Assembly (NCBI RefSeq): GCF_963668215.1
Contig: NZ_OY764190.1
Coordinates: forward strand, 5,084,001 to 5,148,000
Reading direction: 5' to 3'
Length of the DNA stretch: 64,000 nucleotides
DNA from: an uncultured Desulfosarcina sp.
Lineage (GTDB): Bacteria; Desulfobacterota; Desulfobacteria; Desulfobacterales; Desulfosarcinaceae
The translations under genes were made by a program, and so were the position numbers. Below are positions 49,827 through 58,920 of this stretch, piece after piece. The notes below the pieces were generated by a model. The model was given only the letters and a program-made list of their open reading frames with translations. It ran no database searches and was not told where the DNA came from. Position 1 is the stretch's first letter. Each line of letters opens with the position of its first letter.

Positions 49827-51026
49827 TTAAATATTCCGATGCCAACCGTTAAGCCCGATTTTAAAGCATCCCATGCCCAGGATGGTCAAACCGCCGGATA
49901 GCCAGCATGTGGCCCAGATGCCCCCGGTTTGCCACACGAACCCGCCCAGCAGCGCCCCCAGCACCCGCCCCAACCCGGCCGTAGCCAGAAACCCGGCCAT
50001 CATCGTCGCCCGGGCAGCGGGCAGAATTTCGGTGCACAGGGAAAAGCTGGTGACCATGGTGAACTCAAAGAAGAGAAACACCATGGCAATGCCGGTCAGG
50101 GCAGCGGCCAGTGTGTTTCCCAAAAACGGCAGGGCAAAATAGCTCAGGGTCGTCAGACCCAGTCCCCAGAAAAGCGCACGTTTCAAACCAAGACGGTCGG
50201 AAACCGTCGCCGTGAGACCTTCCCCGAGCAGTTCGGCCAGACCGATGAGGCTGGTTCCCATCCCCAGGGCTACGAGGCCGAGGCCGAAGCTTTTTTCCAG
50301 CCAGGCGCCGTAGACGACAAAAAGGTTGTCATTGGCTGCGCTGACGAAGAATGCGTATCCCAGGGCACCTATCGCGGATTTATTGCCGGCCAACTGGGTA
50401 TAGGCTCCCAGGTAGGCCGCCCATGAAACCGTTCGGTCCGCGCTGGGGATCTCTTTTTCCCGGGGGATGATGAAAAAGAGGGTGACGGCTCCCGCCACCC
50501 CCAAAAGCCCCATCACCCAAAAAGGGGACCGCCATCCGTAGCGGTCGATGATCACGGCCACCAGGGGAAGGCCAACCAATGTGCTGGCTGCCCAGGAGGT
50601 CTCCAAGATGCCGATAACCATCGCCCGGCGCTCGAAGGAGACATGGCTGCCCGCCCACGCCTGCAGGGCAGGATCGAGAACGCTTTTGCCCAGTCCGGCC
50701 AGAAACAGGGCCGCCAGGACAACGGCATAAAAGGGAAAAAAGGCGGCAGCCAGCATCCCGGCGCCGAGCATGGCCATGCCGGCAACCATCATCTTGCGGT
50801 ATCCCCACCTGTCGGAGATCGGGCCCACCAGCAACCCCAGCAGGGCGGTGATCTGGTTGACCGCAATCAGGGAGGTGATGGCCGTCAGGGACACGCCGAG
50901 TCCACGGCTCAATACCGGTGCGAACGGGTAGGCAAAGCGCTTCGAGGTATTAAGCACCAGGCGGAAAAAAGTGATGCCCGCAATGGGCATCCAGATGCGT
51001 TGGGACGGTTCGGTAGTCCTGTTCAA
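49827..51026 (-). CDS. MFS transporter (YfcJ/drug-efflux-like)
   Basis: 399 residues with 12 helices. The helix 2-3 loop shows GPISDRWGYRKMMV, the MFS signature; VSDRLGLKRALF repeats it in the second half. A TTG at 51026 with AAGGA nine nucleotides upstream is the best start; ATG 50990 has no ribosome binding site. It lies 23 bp after hslO and closes a four-gene minus-strand series. Substrate not readable; drug or sugar-phosphate efflux are both possible. Confidence 0.85.
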   Translation of the reverse strand: MNRTTEPSQRIWMPIAGITFFRLVLNTSKRFAYPFAPVLSRGLGVSLTAITSLIAVNQITALLGLLVGPISDRWGYRKMMVAGMAMLGAGMLAAAFFPFYAVVLAALFLAGLGKSVLDPALQAWAGSHVSFERRAMVIGILETSWAASTLVGLPLVAVIIDRYGWRSPFWVMGLLGVAGAVTLFFIIPREKEIPSADRTVSWAAYLGAYTQLAGNKSAIGALGYAFFVSAANDNLFVVYGAWLEKSFGLGLVALGMGTSLIGLAELLGEGLTATVSDRLGLKRALFWGLGLTTLSYFALPFLGNTLAAALTGIAMVFLFFEFTMVTSFSLCTEILPAARATMMAGFLATAGLGRVLGALLGGFVWQTGGIWATCWLSGGLTILGMGCFKIGLNGWHRNI

Positions 51027-51049
51027 ATTGGACGGTCCTTGTGGATTTC

Positions 51050-51982
51050 TTAATTCTCGGCGAACCGTGCCGCCACAATCCTGTCGATGTGCTCCTGCTC
51101 GAAACGATACCGGGTGTTGCAATGGTGGCAGCGGATTTCCAATGGAAATGGGCCCTTGGCCTGAATGTCCTGCAATTCGTCCATGGGCAGCATGGTGAGA
51201 ACGCTGCGGATCTGGTCCCGGCTGCAGTGGCAGACAAAGCCAACCTCCCGACAGTCGATGAAACGCGGCGCATATTCGCCCAGATGCTCACCGACAAAAT
51301 GCGTCGGGGCGATCCCCTTGGAAAACGCGATGCCGATGGATGGCAGATCCGTGACCCGATCTTCGATCCGGCCGACGACGCCATCGTCGGCACCGGGCAT
51401 GACCTGCAAAAACAGCCCCCCGGCGGCGTCCACCGCCCCACGGCTGTCGAAGTTGACGCTGAGGCTGAAGGAGGTGGGGATCTGTTCGGATGTGAGGTAG
51501 TAGTGGGCCAGGTCCTTGGCCAGGCGTCCATGGGCCAGCATCACCCGTCCGGAAAAGGGCTGCTTGGCATCTTCCAGCGTGCGGGTTACCGACAAAAAAC
51601 CTGCTCCGATAAAAGGCGCCATGTTGAAGTCTTCCAGGGGGTTGTCCACAGGGATGGGAACATTTTTTAAAAAACCGCGAACTTCTCCGTCGGCATTGGC
51701 CTCAACTACCAGGCCTTTGACCGGGCCGGAGCAGTCCACCTGCAATTGCAAACGGTCTTTTCCCTTCAACCCGGCGCTCATCAGGCAGGCGCCCAGGTAG
51801 GCATGGCCGAGGATGAGGGTCTCCAGGATGCCCAGTTGGTGCTTGCGCTGCATCCGGCGGATCATCCGGGTGCCGTTGACCACCGATCCGCGGATGGTGT
51901 CATCGGCCATGAGAAATGTGTGCAGTGCGTCCTTGCCTTCAGGATCCAAAACCCCAGTGGGCCTATTTGATTCGTTTTTCAT
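51050..51982 (-). CDS. hslO: Hsp33 redox-regulated chaperone
   Basis: 310 residues. The C-terminal zinc switch shows CHCSRD (about 243) and CHHCNTRY (about 276), the C-x-C and C-x2-C pairs of Hsp33. The N-terminal core starts GVLDPEGKDALHTFLMADDTI. On oxidation the cysteines form disulfides, zinc leaves and the chaperone is activated. For a strict anaerobe this is an oxygen-stress defence. GAAAGAAG before the ATG. It stands behind the TM protein gene by 12 bp. Confidence 0.94.
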   Translation of the reverse strand: MKNESNRPTGVLDPEGKDALHTFLMADDTIRGSVVNGTRMIRRMQRKHQLGILETLILGHAYLGACLMSAGLKGKDRLQLQVDCSGPVKGLVVEANADGEVRGFLKNVPIPVDNPLEDFNMAPFIGAGFLSVTRTLEDAKQPFSGRVMLAHGRLAKDLAHYYLTSEQIPTSFSLSVNFDSRGAVDAAGGLFLQVMPGADDGVVGRIEDRVTDLPSIGIAFSKGIAPTHFVGEHLGEYAPRFIDCREVGFVCHCSRDQIRSVLTMLPMDELQDIQAKGPFPLEIRCHHCNTRYRFEQEHIDRIVAARFAEN

Positions 51983-51994
51983 CTTCTTTCATCT

Positions 51995-52417
51995 TCAAGA
52001 CAGTCGCAAGGCCTTGCGTGCCTGGTCCACCCGTGTCTGAATTTGGTGACGGTCCTTTATTTTGGCAAGCGGGGCCAGCAGTTTCATTGCTTTATCAGGA
52101 GATTCCTGCCGGCTTACCAGAAAAATTCGATACCAGGCAGGCAATTCCGTGCTGTTACGGGCGGCTAGGTTCGTAACGGATTTGCGTACCGCTTTCAATA
52201 TTTCTTGATTCTCCGGTTCATTTGAAGATGTCTGGGATTCATCGGTAGCATCCGTCCGTTTCAGATAGCGGGAAATCTCACGATCGAGTCTGCGTTTTTC
52301 GATGTTGTAGCCCACGATGGGCTTGATCCACAGTTTTGCGATTGCATACCCCAGCAGTCCGGCCATAAAGCTGGCTGCGGCCGCGATCAGCAGGGATGGG
52401 TCCAGGTTGAAAAGCAT
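51995..52417 (-). CDS. Membrane-anchored protein, unknown function
   Basis: 140 residues. A single N-terminal helix (LLIAAAASFMAGLLGYAIAKLW) is followed by a charged helical part and an unstructured Ser/Glu-rich linker (ATDESQTSSNEPENQ). The C-terminal domain (about 85-140) is helical. It starts 6 bp after the acyl-CoA synthetase and ends 12 bp before hslO, so it is co-transcribed. No known domain recognised. Confidence 0.7.
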   Translation of the reverse strand: MLFNLDPSLLIAAAASFMAGLLGYAIAKLWIKPIVGYNIEKRRLDREISRYLKRTDATDESQTSSNEPENQEILKAVRKSVTNLAARNSTELPAWYRIFLVSRQESPDKAMKLLAPLAKIKDRHQIQTRVDQARKALRLS

Positions 52418-52423
52418 GTTGCC

Positions 52424-54604
52424 TCAGTCTGCCCGGTTTGACCGAAAGCGCTGGTATTCGACCATGCGGGCCACCGACTTTACGGCCTGTTCGGGCGTTT
52501 CGAAAAACACTGCCTTCAAATCATGGCCTTCCAGGCGATACACCGTCGCGTCCTGGTCGTCGGTGAGCAGGCTTACGCCGAGAACGGGCTTTTCGTAGGT
52601 TTCCATCAGGCGGACGATGTCGGCCACATAATTGGTCTCGAAATCGGCAAAGATCTTGACGGCCTCGTCGAGAAATTCTTTGGTATAGGCAGGGTCTGCC
52701 TTGACCACGCAATCGGCCAGGCGGCGGGTAAAGATTCGCCGCCCGAGAATGCCGAGGTTGATGACGGCATCGCAGCCGTCCCATTTCAACAGTTCCTCCA
52801 TGACGGTCAATGGGAGAGTGGTGTCGTTTTCGCCAACCAGATCGATGGGATTGGATCGGCTCCAATAGGGAGGCAAGATTTCGTCGATTCGGGCGATCAA
52901 TTCCGAAGGCAGGTCGGGAATTTCCAGCCCGAACCGGCTGCACAGGTCGGCCGTGACCACTCCCCATCCGCCACCTAAGGTCATGATGGCAATGCGGTTG
53001 CCCTTGGGCAGGGGCAAGGAGGAAAAGGCTGCGGACAGGTCCAGCAGTTCCATGGGCTGGTCCACCTTGACAATGCCGGCCTGGCGGCAGACCGCATCGA
53101 AAAGCCGGGTGTTGGACGCCATGGCGCCGGTATGGCTGGATGCAGCCCGGTTGCCGGCGCGGGTCTGGCCGCCTTTGAGCAGGACGATGGGTTTTTTGCG
53201 GCTCACCCGGCGGGCGCTTTCGAAAAAACGGCGGCCATGTTTGACGCTTTCGACGTACAGCATCACGGTGCGGGTGAGGTCGTCCACCTCGAACCCCTCC
53301 AGGTAGTCTTCGATGGTGATCATGGCCTCGTTGCCCGAACCGGAGAAGGCCCGGATACCGATGTTCTGTTCTTCGGCAAAGGCCAGCAATTGGGTACCCA
53401 TATTGCCGGACTGAGCCACCACGGCAGTGGAACCGGCCAGGGGGCGGACCGATGTGCCGGTGCAGAAAAAATCGATGTGAGGGTTGCAGATACCCATGGT
53501 GTTGGGGCCGAGGACCAGGATGTCGGCCTGGCGGGCTTCGGCCACCATCTGTCGTTCCAGCCGCTTGCCTTCGTCGCCGGTTTCGCCGAAGCCGGAAGTA
53601 ATCAGCACCATGCTTTTGATGCCTTTGGCCTTCAACTGGGGAATCAGATCCCTGACGCGGGCGGCGGGAACGGTGACCACCGCCAGGTCCACCTTCCCGG
53701 GAATATCTCCGATGGATGGATAGGCGGCTTTGCCGGCGATGGTGCCTCCCTTTGGATTGACGGCGTACACGTCGCCCTGGTAGCCGCCGCCGATGGTGTT
53801 GCAGATCAGCATGTGCCCCCATTTGCCCATCTGGGCCGAAGCGCCGATAAAGGCCACCGAACGCGGATAGAAGAGCGCATGCATGGCCGGCGGCGGCACC
53901 GGATGGCCTTCCTGCTTTTCATCGTCTGCCGGTGCCAGCGTGATCAAAGCATCGACGGCACTGAGGGCCCCGGATGCCGTGGCAATCAGGGGATTGATGT
54001 CGATCTCCGCTATTTCGGGAAAATCCATGGCGATGGTGCTTAGCGCCATCAAGGTTTTTTCCAGCGCCTGACGATCCACCGCCTGCTGGCCGCGGAAGGC
54101 ATCCAGCAGCGAGCGGGATTGGATGGATGCAAGCATGTCGGCCACGTCCGTGGAAGTTAGGGGCGCCAGTCGGAAAACGACATCCGATAATGCCTCGGTG
54201 AAAATACCGCCCAGCCCGAACAGAACGGCCGGTCCGAAATGGGGATCACGGAAAAGGCCGGCCACGAATTCCCGGTCGCCGGTAACCTGCGGTTGAACGA
54301 GAAGCCGGGCCTCCGGTGCTGCGGCGAGTATCTTTTCTGCTGCTTCGATTACGGAAGTTTCGTCCTGCAAGTTCAGGAGGACCAATCCCATCTCGGTTTT
54401 GTGCAGCAGGTTATCGCCAAGCCCTTTGAGCACAACGGGAAAACCCAACTCCAATGCGGCTTGCACGGCCTCTTCGGCGGTTTCGGCAACGCTTTCGGGG
54501 ACTACCAGAACGCCGTAAGCGCCCAGCACTGTTTTCGATTCCGCTTCGGTCAACGCCGTTCTTCCGGATTCCAGAATACCGGCGACAAATTTTTTTAGAT
54601 CCAC
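52424..54604 (-). CDS. NDP-forming acyl-CoA/acetyl-CoA synthetase (fused beta-alpha type)
   Basis: 726 residues from GTG 54604, chosen for GGGAG eight nucleotides upstream; an ATG at 54640 would add 12 residues. An ATP-grasp (beta) domain comes first (about 1-225: PVVLKGLGDNLLHKTEMG, EIDINPLI). Then the CoA-binding domain (SVAFIGASAQMGKWG) and ligase domain with phospho-His in SSHTGAMAS. It converts acyl-CoA, ADP and phosphate to acid, CoA and ATP, or the reverse. Beta-first fusion is the less common order. First of the acs-TM-hslO-MFS series. Confidence 0.9.
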   Translation of the reverse strand: MDLKKFVAGILESGRTALTEAESKTVLGAYGVLVVPESVAETAEEAVQAALELGFPVVLKGLGDNLLHKTEMGLVLLNLQDETSVIEAAEKILAAAPEARLLVQPQVTGDREFVAGLFRDPHFGPAVLFGLGGIFTEALSDVVFRLAPLTSTDVADMLASIQSRSLLDAFRGQQAVDRQALEKTLMALSTIAMDFPEIAEIDINPLIATASGALSAVDALITLAPADDEKQEGHPVPPPAMHALFYPRSVAFIGASAQMGKWGHMLICNTIGGGYQGDVYAVNPKGGTIAGKAAYPSIGDIPGKVDLAVVTVPAARVRDLIPQLKAKGIKSMVLITSGFGETGDEGKRLERQMVAEARQADILVLGPNTMGICNPHIDFFCTGTSVRPLAGSTAVVAQSGNMGTQLLAFAEEQNIGIRAFSGSGNEAMITIEDYLEGFEVDDLTRTVMLYVESVKHGRRFFESARRVSRKKPIVLLKGGQTRAGNRAASSHTGAMASNTRLFDAVCRQAGIVKVDQPMELLDLSAAFSSLPLPKGNRIAIMTLGGGWGVVTADLCSRFGLEIPDLPSELIARIDEILPPYWSRSNPIDLVGENDTTLPLTVMEELLKWDGCDAVINLGILGRRIFTRRLADCVVKADPAYTKEFLDEAVKIFADFETNYVADIVRLMETYEKPVLGVSLLTDDQDATVYRLEGHDLKAVFFETPEQAVKSVARMVEYQRFRSNRAD

Positions 54605-54845
54605 GTTTTCGTCTCCCAAGGAAATATGGTCTGCCCGCATGTGCGCGCCAAAAGTCAATGTAACGATCTTGGCAAAGAAGGTATCTTATCTACTTGAGCG
54701 GCTTGCCCAAGGTCAAGGTTTAGTTGAAGGGCGGATCGCTTTGTCGCTGCCGCATGCCACTTTACGGCGATCTGTAGGTATGGTATGAAGTGATCCTTTA
54801 AAAAACCAATGAATTGCCTTGGGGAGCGCCCACAAACGCATAATT

Positions 54846-55340
54846 ATGACACGCATCGGGCTGGGATACGATATTCACCGTCTGGTAACGGGTAGACCGC
54901 TGATTTTAGGTGGCCTAACGATCCCGTTCGAAAGAGGGCTGTTGGGCCATTCCGATGCCGACGTGCTGGCGCATGCCGCCTGTGACGCGCTTTTGGGCGC
55001 GGCCGGTTTGGGCGACATCGGAGAGCACTTTCCCGATACCGATCCCCGATACAGCGGCGCCGACAGTATCGATCTGCTAAAGAAGGTCTATACCAAAATC
55101 AAAAAGGAAGGCTGGGAACTGGTCAACCTGGATGCCACCATCTTTGCCCAGGCTCCCAAGATGACGCCCTATAAGGCCGACATGGCTGGTCGCATGGCCG
55201 AATGTATGGCAGTGGAGCGGAGCAGGATCAACATCAAGGCGACCACGACCGAAGGGCTCGGCGCCATCGGTCGCGGTGATGGCATCGCCGCCATGTGCGT
55301 GGCATTGCTTCAATCCGCAACAACGACAACCGACGTCTAA
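54846..55340 (+). CDS. ispF: 2-C-methyl-D-erythritol 2,4-cyclodiphosphate synthase
   Basis: 164 residues from ATG 54846. Metal site GYDIHRLV (Asp and His, about 7-14) and HSDADVLAHAACDALLG (His about 38), plus GLGDIGEHFPDTD and TTTEGLGAIGRGDGI. It cyclises CDP-ME-2-phosphate in the MEP isoprenoid pathway. No clear Shine-Dalgarno. Followed by cysS after 25 bp, an ispF-cysS order common in many bacteria. Confidence 0.97.
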   Translation: MTRIGLGYDIHRLVTGRPLILGGLTIPFERGLLGHSDADVLAHAACDALLGAAGLGDIGEHFPDTDPRYSGADSIDLLKKVYTKIKKEGWELVNLDATIFAQAPKMTPYKADMAGRMAECMAVERSRINIKATTTEGLGAIGRGDGIAAMCVALLQSATTTTDV

Positions 55341-55365
55341 TTTTCGTACCGAGAGGTATCCACCG

Positions 55366-56805
55366 ATGGCCATAAGGATTTACAACACCCTGACCAAGAC
55401 CAAGGAACCTTTTGAAACCGTCACCCCCGGACAGGTCAAGATGTATGTATGCGGCCCGACGGTCTACGACTATTGTCATGTGGGCCACGCCCGTTCGGTG
55501 GTGGTGTTCGATGTGGTGGTCCGCTACCTGCGGGCCATGGATTACCAGGTCACCTACATCCGCAACTTCACCGATGTGGACGATAAAATCATCAACCGCG
55601 CCAACGAAGTGGGGATGGATCCCATCCAACTGGCCGAAAAGTATATCCACGAATTTTACAGGGACATGGACGCCCTGAACGTAGAACGGGCCGACTACGA
55701 ACCCAAGGTGACCGAGCACATCGAGGACATCGTTTCCATCGTACAGACCCTGATGGATAAAAATGTGGCCTATCTTGTGGACGGCGATGTCTATTACGCT
55801 GTGGAAACATTCAGTCAATACGGCAAGCTTTCTGGCCGCAAGCTGGAGGACATGGTTGCCGGAAGCCGGATCGAAATCAACGAAAACAAACGCAATCCCT
55901 TCGATTTCGCGCTCTGGAAGGCGGCCAAGCCCGGCGAACCCGCCTGGGACAGCCCGTGGGGAAAGGGGCGCCCCGGATGGCACATCGAATGCTCGGCCAT
56001 GAGCAGCCATTTTCTCGGAGAAACCCTGGATATTCACGGCGGCGGCAAGGATCTGATTTTCCCCCACCACGAGAACGAAATCGCCCAGAGCGAGGCCGCC
56101 AACGACGCGCCTTTTGCGCGCTACTGGATGCACAACGGGTTCGTGAATATCGACAACGAAAAGATGTCCAAATCCCTGAACAACTTTCTGATGATCAAGG
56201 ACATCCTGAAAACCTACCATCCGGAGAGCGTGCGTCTGTTCCTGCTTTCCAACCACTATCGCAGCCCCATCGATTTTTCCGATCAGAACCTGAAGGAATC
56301 GGACAAGGGCCTGGAAAAGATCTACAGTCTCGTTCAACGGCTGGATCAGGAGGCCGGTATCGCCGATCTCGGCGAGCCCGCTTCACCCGGCGGCTACTGG
56401 TTGGACTTCTGCGCGGCCATGAACGACGATTTCAACACCGCCAAAGGGGTCGGGGTGATCTTCAACCTGGTCAAAGAGGGCAACCGGATTCTCGACAAAG
56501 GGAGCCTTTCAACGGAAAGCAAAGGCCAGCTTGAGGAGTTGTCTGCCGACCTGAGAAAGATGGCCGGAATCCTTGGAATTCTTCAGCAGCCCTGGAAGGC
56601 CTTTTTCGATGCCCGCACCGACCGCCAATTACAGGACATCGCCCTTGCGCCGGAGGAGATCGACGCTCTGGTGGCCGAACGGACTGCCGCCCGCAAAAAC
56701 AAAGACTGGAAGCGGGCCGACGAGATTCGGGACAGTCTGGCGGAAAAGGGCATCGTCCTGGAGGACAAGGCTGACGGTACACACTGGAAAGCAACCGCCC
56801 ATTAA
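55366..56805 (+). CDS. cysS: Cysteinyl-tRNA synthetase
   Basis: 479 residues from ATG 55366 (GAGAGG nine nucleotides upstream). The HIGH-like motif is HVGHARS in YDYCHVGHARSVVVF, and KMSKSLNN marks the second active-site loop. The zinc ligands lie in YVCGPTVYD, HIECSAMS and HENE. It charges tRNA-Cys. Followed by a hairpin-rich repeat and uvrB. Confidence 0.97.
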   Translation: MAIRIYNTLTKTKEPFETVTPGQVKMYVCGPTVYDYCHVGHARSVVVFDVVVRYLRAMDYQVTYIRNFTDVDDKIINRANEVGMDPIQLAEKYIHEFYRDMDALNVERADYEPKVTEHIEDIVSIVQTLMDKNVAYLVDGDVYYAVETFSQYGKLSGRKLEDMVAGSRIEINENKRNPFDFALWKAAKPGEPAWDSPWGKGRPGWHIECSAMSSHFLGETLDIHGGGKDLIFPHHENEIAQSEAANDAPFARYWMHNGFVNIDNEKMSKSLNNFLMIKDILKTYHPESVRLFLLSNHYRSPIDFSDQNLKESDKGLEKIYSLVQRLDQEAGIADLGEPASPGGYWLDFCAAMNDDFNTAKGVGVIFNLVKEGNRILDKGSLSTESKGQLEELSADLRKMAGILGILQQPWKAFFDARTDRQLQDIALAPEEIDALVAERTAARKNKDWKRADEIRDSLAEKGIVLEDKADGTHWKATAH

Positions 56806-56811
56806 AAAGAT

Positions 56812-56892
56812 AAATTCCAAATAACAAGCCCCAAATGTCAAACAAGGCCCGAATCCGATCATTTGGGATTTGGAATTTGAGCCTTGTTATTT
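56812..56892. repeat. Nested inverted-repeat element between cysS and uvrB
   Basis: Three interleaved pairs of inverted repeats: AAATTCCAAAT (56812-56822) with ATTTGGAATTT (56868-56878); AAATAACAAG (56819-56828) with CTTGTTATTT (56883-56892); CCCAAATG (56830-56837) with CATTTGGG (56860-56867). The pairs are exact. They compete for overlapping bases, so alternative folds exist. It probably is a small repeat/mini-element or a terminator with regulatory use. It begins 6 bp after the cysS stop. Confidence 0.6.
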
Positions 56893-56901
56893 TTTACATC
56901 T

Positions 56902-58896
56902 ATGCCTGCCTTTAAAATTGTATCTGAATTTACGCCCTGCGGCGATCAGCCGACGGCCATCGACGCCATTTCCAAAAAGGTTGCCCAGGGCGCCAAAAGC
57001 CAGGTCCTGCTTGGCGTCACCGGCTCCGGCAAGACCTTTACCATGGCCAACATCATCGCCCGGGTCAACCGTCCCGCCCTGATCCTGGCGCCCAACAAGA
57101 CCCTGGCGGCACAGCTGTACAACGAATTCCGGCAGCTTTTTCCGGAAAACGCCGTGGAATATTTCGTCAGCTATTACGATTATTATCAGCCCGAAGCCTA
57201 TATCCCCACCACCGACACCTATATTCAGAAAGACTCGTCCATCAACGAGATGATCGACAAAATGCGCCATTCGGCCACGCGCAGCGTGCTGTCGCGTACC
57301 GACGTCGTCGTCGTGGCCAGCGTCTCGTGCATTTTCGGACTGGGGGCGCCGGAAGACTACCTTGCCATGCGCATCGACATCGAAACCGGCATGGATCTGC
57401 CCCGGGAGCGGCTGCTTTACCAGCTAGTGTCCATTCACTATCAACGCAACGACATGGACTTTCATCGCGGCGTTTTCCGGGTGCGTGGAGATCGGGTGGA
57501 GATCTTCCCGGCCTACGAAGAAGAGCGGGCCATCCGTGTCGATTATTTCGGCGACGAGATCGAGGCCATCCAGGAATTCGACCCGCTGAGAGGCACCACC
57601 CTGCGCAGCATGTCGAAAGCGACCCTCTTTCCGGCCAGCCACTACGTCACCGGCAAGGCCAAACTGGATCGGGCCACAAAGACCGTTGTCGAAGAGATGA
57701 AGCAGCGGGTGGAATTCTTTCGGCAGGAGAACCGTCTTATCGAGGCCCAGCGCATCGAAGAACGCACCCTTTTCGACCTGGAGATGATCCAGGAAATCGG
57801 ATACTGCAACGGCATCGAAAACTATTCGCGGCATCTGACCGGACGGCGGCCGGGGCAGCCGCCGCCGACCCTGTTGGATTATTTCCCCGAGGACTTTCTG
57901 ATTTTTGTGGACGAAAGCCATATTGCCGTGCCGCAGATCCGGGCTATGTACAAGGGGGACCGGTCAAGGAAAGAAACGCTGGTCAACTATGGCTTCCGCC
58001 TGCCGTCGGCCCTGGACAACCGGCCGCTGAAATTCGAGGAGTGGTCCGACCGAATCCACCAGATCGTTTATGTTTCGGCCACGCCGGCGGATTACGAACT
58101 GACGGCGGCCGACGGCCGGGTGGAGGAGCAGATCGTCCGCCCCACGGGACTGATCGATCCGGTCGTGCATGTACGCGGGGCCCGCAACCAGGTGGACGAC
58201 CTCTACCAGGAAATTACTACGCGTCAGCAGCGCAACGAACGGATTCTGGTCACCACCCTGACCAAGCGCATGGCCGAGGACCTGACCGAATACTACACCG
58301 ATCTCGGGCTTTCCGTCAGGTATCTGCATTCCGATATTTCCACCATGGAGCGCATGGACATCATCCGCGACCTGCGCATGGGCAAGTTCGACGCCCTGAT
58401 CGGCATCAATCTGCTGCGCGAGGGCCTCGACATCCCCGAGGTATCACTGGTGGCCATTTTGGATGCGGATAAGGAGGGCTTTCTGCGCTCCGCCCGTTCC
58501 CTGATCCAGACCTTCGGAAGGGCGGCCCGCAACGTCAACGGGACCGTGGTCCTTTACGCCGATCGCATTACCGCGGCCATGCGGCAGGCCATGGAGGAAA
58601 CCGACCGGCGCCGGGCCATCCAGCAGGCCCACAATGAAAAACATCACATCACACCACGCACCATTCACAAAAACATTACCGATATTTTCGACATGGCCTA
58701 CGAGACGCCGGAAGCGGAGCCAACGGCAGTGGCCGAATCCGTGGCCGATTTCGAAACCGGGACGGAGGTCGAGAAGTTGATCGCGTCCCTGGAGGTTGAT
58801 ATGCAGGCTGCAGCCAAAAAACTGGCCTTCGAAGAGGCCGCCAAAATTCGGGATCGTATCCGTTCCCTGAAAAAACGGCTGCTTTTCGAAACCTGA
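56902..58896 (+). CDS. uvrB: Excinuclease ABC subunit B
   Basis: 664 residues. Walker [11 protein letters not shown] (about 36), beta-hairpin region [16 protein letters not shown]-like DESH ([11 protein letters not shown]) and helicase motifs V-VI ([23 protein letters not shown]). C-terminal UVR motif [21 protein letters not shown], here at about 630-650. It is the damage-verifying helicase of nucleotide excision repair and loads UvrC. ATG 56902 lacks a good ribosome binding site; translation may depend on the upstream hairpin region. Confidence 0.97.
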   Translation: MPAFKIVSEFTPCGDQPTAIDAISKKVAQGAKSQVLLGVTGSGKTFTMANIIARVNRPALILAPNKTLAAQLYNEFRQLFPENAVEYFVSYYDYYQPEAYIPTTDTYIQKDSSINEMIDKMRHSATRSVLSRTDVVVVASVSCIFGLGAPEDYLAMRIDIETGMDLPRERLLYQLVSIHYQRNDMDFHRGVFRVRGDRVEIFPAYEEERAIRVDYFGDEIEAIQEFDPLRGTTLRSMSKATLFPASHYVTGKAKLDRATKTVVEEMKQRVEFFRQENRLIEAQRIEERTLFDLEMIQEIGYCNGIENYSRHLTGRRPGQPPPTLLDYFPEDFLIFVDESHIAVPQIRAMYKGDRSRKETLVNYGFRLPSALDNRPLKFEEWSDRIHQIVYVSATPADYELTAADGRVEEQIVRPTGLIDPVVHVRGARNQVDDLYQEITTRQQRNERILVTTLTKRMAEDLTEYYTDLGLSVRYLHSDISTMERMDIIRDLRMGKFDALIGINLLREGLDIPEVSLVAILDADKEGFLRSARSLIQTFGRAARNVNGTVVLYADRITAAMRQAMEETDRRRAIQQAHNEKHHITPRTIHKNITDIFDMAYETPEAEPTAVAESVADFETGTEVEKLIASLEVDMQAAAKKLAFEEAAKIRDRIRSLKKRLLFET

Positions 58897-58920
58897 CAGC
58901 CTCGTAAAAAGTTACCTGAT

